Source: Xenopus tropicalis
Lineage: Eukaryota; Chordata; Amphibia; Anura; Pipidae
Reading direction: 5' to 3'
DNA length: 64,000 bases
Assembly (NCBI RefSeq): GCF_000004195.4
Contig: NC_030678.2
Location: 79,024,904 to 79,088,903 of the forward strand
Below the pieces are notes generated by a model. The model did not search any database and was not told the DNA's origin. It saw only the letters and a program-made list of their open reading frames with translations. Positions 49,101 to 55,100 of this stretch are shown piece after piece (the stretch's first letter is position 1; every line of letters begins with the position of its first letter). A program made the translations under genes and the position numbers.

Positions 49101-52100
49101 CTGTTCCTTTAAGGTGCCCATACACATGAAGATCCACTCGCTTGGCTTTGTACCCACCACTGTACTGAACTGCCAAATGTAGGGGACATGCTGCATGTTG
49201 TGTATGCCAGTTCAGCACAGAGTCATGAGTACAGGGACAATTTAAAAGAGTAGGGTACCAAAGGGGTAGTTTACCTTTAAATGTTAATATGGTGTAGCTC
49301 ACATGTGTCAATCACAAGGCCCGTGGGCTGAACACGGCCCTTCTGGCTCCTGGTGACTGTGCCTGACCGTACAGTACGTTAATAAAAAATTTGGCCAGTG
49401 ACTTAAGCTGGCCATACACGCACCGATAATATTGTACGAAACCTCGACACGTGTGGCCATCTTTAGCCTGTGTTTTGCATTTCGGCCCCCCTATGTGATT
49501 GAGTTTGACACCCCTGGTGTAGATTGTGATATTCTGAGACAATTTACATTTGGTTGTTATTGTTTATGGTTTTGCTCAGAAGCTCCCCAGTTAGATATCT
49601 GGTTGCTAGGGTCTGATTTACCCTTGCAACCAGACAGTGGTTTAAATAAGGGACCTATATACCAAGAGGGCCTAAATAGAATGATAATTAATAAAAAGTA
49701 ACAAAAATAAAATTGTAACCTCACAGAACAATAGTTTTTTGGATGCCAGGGTCTGTGATTCACATTTGAAAGCTGGAAAGATGCAGAAGAGGAATATAAA
49801 TAATTTGGGTTATAAAAAATAAAAGATTTGAACGAAATTAAATGTCAATAAAAATAGAATTACCTCAACAAATGAGATGGCCCTAAGTAGGGTAAGGTCT
49901 CCCACTCGCCTGCAACATGCTAAAAGAGTGTGCTGTTCCATGAACAAAGTCCATTGGGTTTAGAACCCATTGTAATAGAATGGTACTGGGAGCTGTAGTG
50001 CAACAACAGCCCACAGAACATTTTTAAAATACAGCAGGACTACACTGGTGAAAAGCATCTGTTACAAATCTTGTGCAATTTGTATTGATATTATAATGGT
50101 ACTAGGAGTTGCAGTTTAGCAATAGCAGTTCAGATAGATGTCAAGTTTAACTGCTCTTTTGTTTCTACATTTTACAGTTTTTCACACATTATTGTTAGTA
50201 AAAATGCAAAAAAGCCGCTCCTGGTAACTTTAAGAGCCGAATTTTAAACCGGAAATTCGGCTCTTCTAGTGCAGAGAACGCAATTGCGCTCTCTGCACTA
50301 GCGATCATCCAGGAGCCGCCTCAGGCGGCAATATGTCCAGAATCGCCCCTGGCCAGGACTTTAAATTTCCCTGCTTTCTCATTAGAGCTCCTGAGCTAAG
50401 GGTAACTGCAATACCATCATACTGTTTGCTGGGGGACTTGATTTTAACTGCACTAATAAGTAGTGCAGGACGTACAATGAGGGGCCTTGACGTGGCACGT
50501 GAGATTACATATTTTGGTGTGTGTGACATGTGGTTCTAACACCTCACTTTTTGTAAAAATTATTTTTAAAAGCAAAGTGAGCACTGGCAATTTTTCTTCT
50601 TTTTATGAAATGCATATGTTTTAACACCAGTGACTTAATTCATGTAGAAAGACAACTAGGGACATATAGTTACCCACACTGGAGGAGATTAAGGATAGTT
50701 GACAATATATCCTAAATGCCAGAGCCCAAGGTAAAAGGCAAGTTATAAGCACAGAGGGGTGCTATACTGATAAGCATCCATCCTACTTCTACCCTGTGAA
50801 GCTCCTCCGAGGGTACTTTACTTGTAAGCAGGGCTGTGGAGTCGAGGAGACTGAGGCAATTTTGGGTACCTGGAGTCGGAGTCGGCAAAAAATTAACCGA
50901 CTCCGACTCCTACTAAATTTAAATGGGAATAAAAAAACAAAAAATAAAGAAAGTTTAAATGTCCCAATTCACAAACAGTCATAATTAATTACTTCTCTGC
51001 TATAAGAAAAAGCCCAATGCACGCAGTGCATAAACGAACACGTTGAGTGACTATGAAGCATGCTTTTCATTGACTGTATACTTCACTAAATGGGATGTAA
51101 CACACAGTTAAGGTGCGGCAGCTCCACTGCGTCGTGTTCCTCTGTTACTGGGAACCCAATGCCCACTGGGAACCCAGCCTAACTCTCACTGATAACTAAT
51201 TAAGGAAAAAAAAATTGCAGGACTAGAAATACTTGTATACGTGAAGGGAATGGATAGTCAATAGTTTAAAGGAACAGTAACACCAAAAAATGAAAGTATA
51301 TAAAAGTAACTAAAATATAATGTGCTGCTGCCCTGCACTGTGTGTTTACTTCAGAAAATCTATTATAATTTATATAAATACCCTGCTGTGTAGCCCCGGA
51401 GCAGCCATTCCTGCACTGGTACAGCTGGGGTGTTTGCTACAGAAACCTTACTATAGTTTATATAAATACCCCGCTGTGTAGCCCCGGGGGCAGCCATTCC
51501 TGCACTAGTACAGCTGGGGTGTTTGCTACAGAAACCCTACTATAGTTTATATAAATACCCCGATGTTTAGCCCGGGGGCAGCCATTCCTGCACTGGTACA
51601 GCTGGGGTGTTTGCTACAGAAACCCTACTATAGTTAATATAAATACCCCGCTGTGTAGCCCCGGGGGCAGCCATTCCTGCACCGGTACAGCTGGGGTGTT
51701 TGCTACAGAAACCCTACTATAGTTTATATAAGTAAGCTGCTATGTAGCCATGGAGGCAGCCATTCAAAGGAGAAAAGGCACAGGCACATAGCAGATAACA
51801 GATAAAACACTATTGTATTCTACAGAACTTATCTGTTATCTGCTATGTAACCTGTGCCTTTTCTCCTTTTTTCCAGCTTGAATGGCTGCCCCCGTGGCTA
51901 CACAGCAGCTTATTATATAAATTATAGTAGTTTTACTGTAGCAAACACACCAGTTTTACCAGTGCAGGGCAACAGTGCATTATATTTTTATTACTTTAAA
52001 GCTCTTTTATTTTTTGGTGTTACTGTTCCTTTAAGACTGAAGCTTTAAAACATTTGAAAAACTGCTGTAATCCAGCTGTAATGTTATCTTAAACTTTAAA

Positions 52101-55100
52101 CATGACTAAGGGATTCTAGGGAAATCATTAGGAGTAGGAGTATAGATAAAATTGTCTATCAGTTTATTATCAGTTCAGTTGTGTTTTAAGTGCCCCCATA
52201 GGCGGATTTTCAATAAGGCTAGGGGAGGCGAAGCCTCCCCAAACCTGCTCTGGCACCCTAAAAATAAAAAAATAAAATAAAAAAACCTGGCTCCGTTTCT
52301 GAGCTGTCCTGCAAATCTTCTCCTGTCCCTGCAAACTCCGGGTTCTGCTCTAATCAGCTGTGCTCTGATTGGATCTTTCTTCTTGTATATTCTCCAATCA
52401 GAGCACAGCTTTCTTGACAGACAGTAAAATTGACCAATCAAGACACAGATGCAGACAGGGATCGGGAAATTTTGCAAACTGCAGAAATGAAGACTTAAAG
52501 AAGAATCTCCAGACTGTAAGTTTACCCATGAACCAGCTTTAAACTTTGCTGCAGTTTTCATCCCACAGGTGCTATACTGTATATGTTCTAAAGACTGACC
52601 CACTAGCTGGAATTAAATTGTTTTTTGTCATCTGACATTTATAATATCCCCTACCCTGACAGATGGAGGGTAAGTTAATTTTCCCCCTGACAAAGCTCAT
52701 TGTGCTTTTATATATTTGTTATGGTTTTTTGCACATTCTATTTTTTTTTTACTTTTGTCATTGTTTTTTTCATTTATAGTAAGTTACAGTGGGGCCAATG
52801 CTGTGTATCAGTGCCAGTGTTATAGTGCCAGGGCCTGAATATCTGCCATCAGTACCCACTGCTCCTCATGGCATATAATGTGCTGGTTTTGTATATAAAG
52901 ACTGCATCTCGCTGTATATAACGTGCCTGGGATGTCAGTACCTGCTGCCTCACTTTCTATAAAGCTAACTTAAACACATCTAATGGGGAGGTTCACTTTT
53001 AAGTTAACTTGTAGTATATTATAGAATGGCCTATTCCTAGCAACTTTGCAATTGGTCTTCCTAGTTAATTTTATATAGTTTTTGAATAATTTGCCTTTTG
53101 CTTCTGCCTCTTTCCAGCTTTCAAATGAGGGTCACTGACCAAAAAGTATTGCTCTGTGAAGCTACAGTTTTATTTTTCCATGCAGGCCCCTTAACTATTC
53201 ATATTCCTATTTCTTGTTTAAACCACTACCTGGTATATAAGACCCTAGCAACCAGATAGCTGCTGAAATACCAAATGGAGAGCTGCTGAACAAAAAGCTA
53301 AATAACCGAAAAACCATTAAAAATAAAAGAGGACCAATTGCAAATTGTCTCAGAATATCAGTGTCTACATCATATTAAAAGTTAATTTAAAGGTGAAAGG
53401 TTTGGGGGCACTGAGAGCAGCATCCAAGGGGTTGGGGAGCTCATGAGCCACTGGTTGGGGATCACTGTTCTATGGTCTCCATGTGTCTGAGTGGGTTTCC
53501 TCCCTCTCCGTTTTTTTTTTTTCACACTCCAAATGCATACAGGCAGGTAAATTGGTTACTGATAAAAGGGGCATTAGACTGTAAGCTCTGCTGGGGCAGT
53601 GAATGCCGTATAATGTCTTTAAAGCATTATATAAAATACAGGTATGTGGTTTTTGCTAAACTACAAATCTCAGCATACTTTAATATATTATCAAGGCTAA
53701 GACATGCTGTGAGTTGTAGTGCAGCAACATAAAGGTTGTATTCTTAAAGTAACATTGCTCAGTAAATCTTTTCCCCAGTTCTCCAGGGCCTGTGGCTGCG
53801 ATAAAATGCAAAATAATCCTTCAATGTCCCCTTTAACCTAACTGAACACAAATGTATAGAGAACCCCTAACAGAAGTGCACGTATGAATGCTTTTACATC
53901 CTAAGCATTTTAGGGTTAAAAAAATCCCCCCCCCACCCGCACTTTTGCACAGTATCCCTGGGAGTCAGTAGGAACGGCAAGAGGTAGTTGGGAAGTTCAT
54001 TTTTTACACCAGCAGTGAATCCACTAAGTGTCACATTAGCTGTAGGTCAGTCTGTGTATGGGCCATCTTTAGCCTCCCCAAACAAAAAAGTCATCCTCCG
54101 CCTATGAGTGCCCCTTCCCCTTCCTGGATGTATAAAATACATTAGCATATTAAAAACAGAGGAGTCGGAGTCGGAAGTATCAGAAACTGAGGAGTCGGAG
54201 AATTTATCTACGACGCCACAGCCCTGCTTGTAAGCACTGTGCTGCCATTTACATCTATGTCCCAGGCCCGACCTCATCCTATTATTCTACCTTTTCTAAT
54301 CTTTTAAAGGCACATAATGTAACTAACAAACACGCCCTCTGAGATCTTAGGAAAACCATTTAGATACCTGCCACTTCGAGCACCAACCACCTCAGCCATA
54401 AAGGCCCCCACATTGTTGAAAATTCCAACCCCCCCCCCGCCAACATGTACCTCCAAGTGGCGCCATGTCATTTCTCTTCCTTTCTACTGCCTGCCAGAGG
54501 CTGCTGCAACTGTATTTCCCAGCATGGTAAGCGGCAAGTCTAGGGTGGTGGAACCAGGTATTCTCCTGGAGCCCTGTTACCCCAGTCTGACACTAGACAT
54601 ACATATCCAGAGTCTTGGCAAGTACTATGAGCCTCATGTTTTTAAACTATTTGTCTTTCTATCCTACTTAAAATGTAAAAGGTTTGTTGCTAGGAATTAC
54701 ACCCCATAGCAACCAGAAAACAAAAAAAAAACACAAGAATAAAAAAAAACTACCTGTAAATGGTAGATTTACCACTGTCTACGATCATCATACCAAAATT
54801 TCAAGATAAACAAAACCTTTAAAGCACAAGCTTTTTAAAATTCATTATAAGTATTTAGGTTGCTGGGCTATTGTACTGTATTTTGTAGTAGGACATTGAT
54901 TTGCAGGGGAAACATTTGATTTGTAACTGTTTGGTGCTCTGGTTCTATTATTATAACCATTTGTAAATAATAAAATGTTTCATGTTTATTTTTATCATTT
55001 ACAAAGAAGATTTTATCAAGTTGAGATCCTTCTGAATATAAAAAATGAATTTCCCTCTGAAGCTACCAGATTCTGTGTTCAACTACTGGTACCCTAAAGG

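Larger units (their letters stand above)
50829..54226. mobile_element. Outer hAT element with CAGGGCTGTGGAGTCG ends, swollen by nested insertions
   Basis: The left end CAGGGCTGTGGAGTCG and right end CGCCACAGCCCTG lie 3.4 kb apart. The octamer CTTGTAAG is identical at 50821-50828 and 54227-54234, so the two ends belong to one insertion. Subterminal 'ggagtcggagtcgg' repeats occur at both ends. No transposase frame was recognised. Much of its length consists of later insertions (51266-52034 and 52197-54106). Confidence 0.85.

Noticed and set aside
52175..52603. 142-codon minus-strand open frame
   Set aside because: Crosses the boundary of the inner hAT element and lacks hAT transposase motifs.
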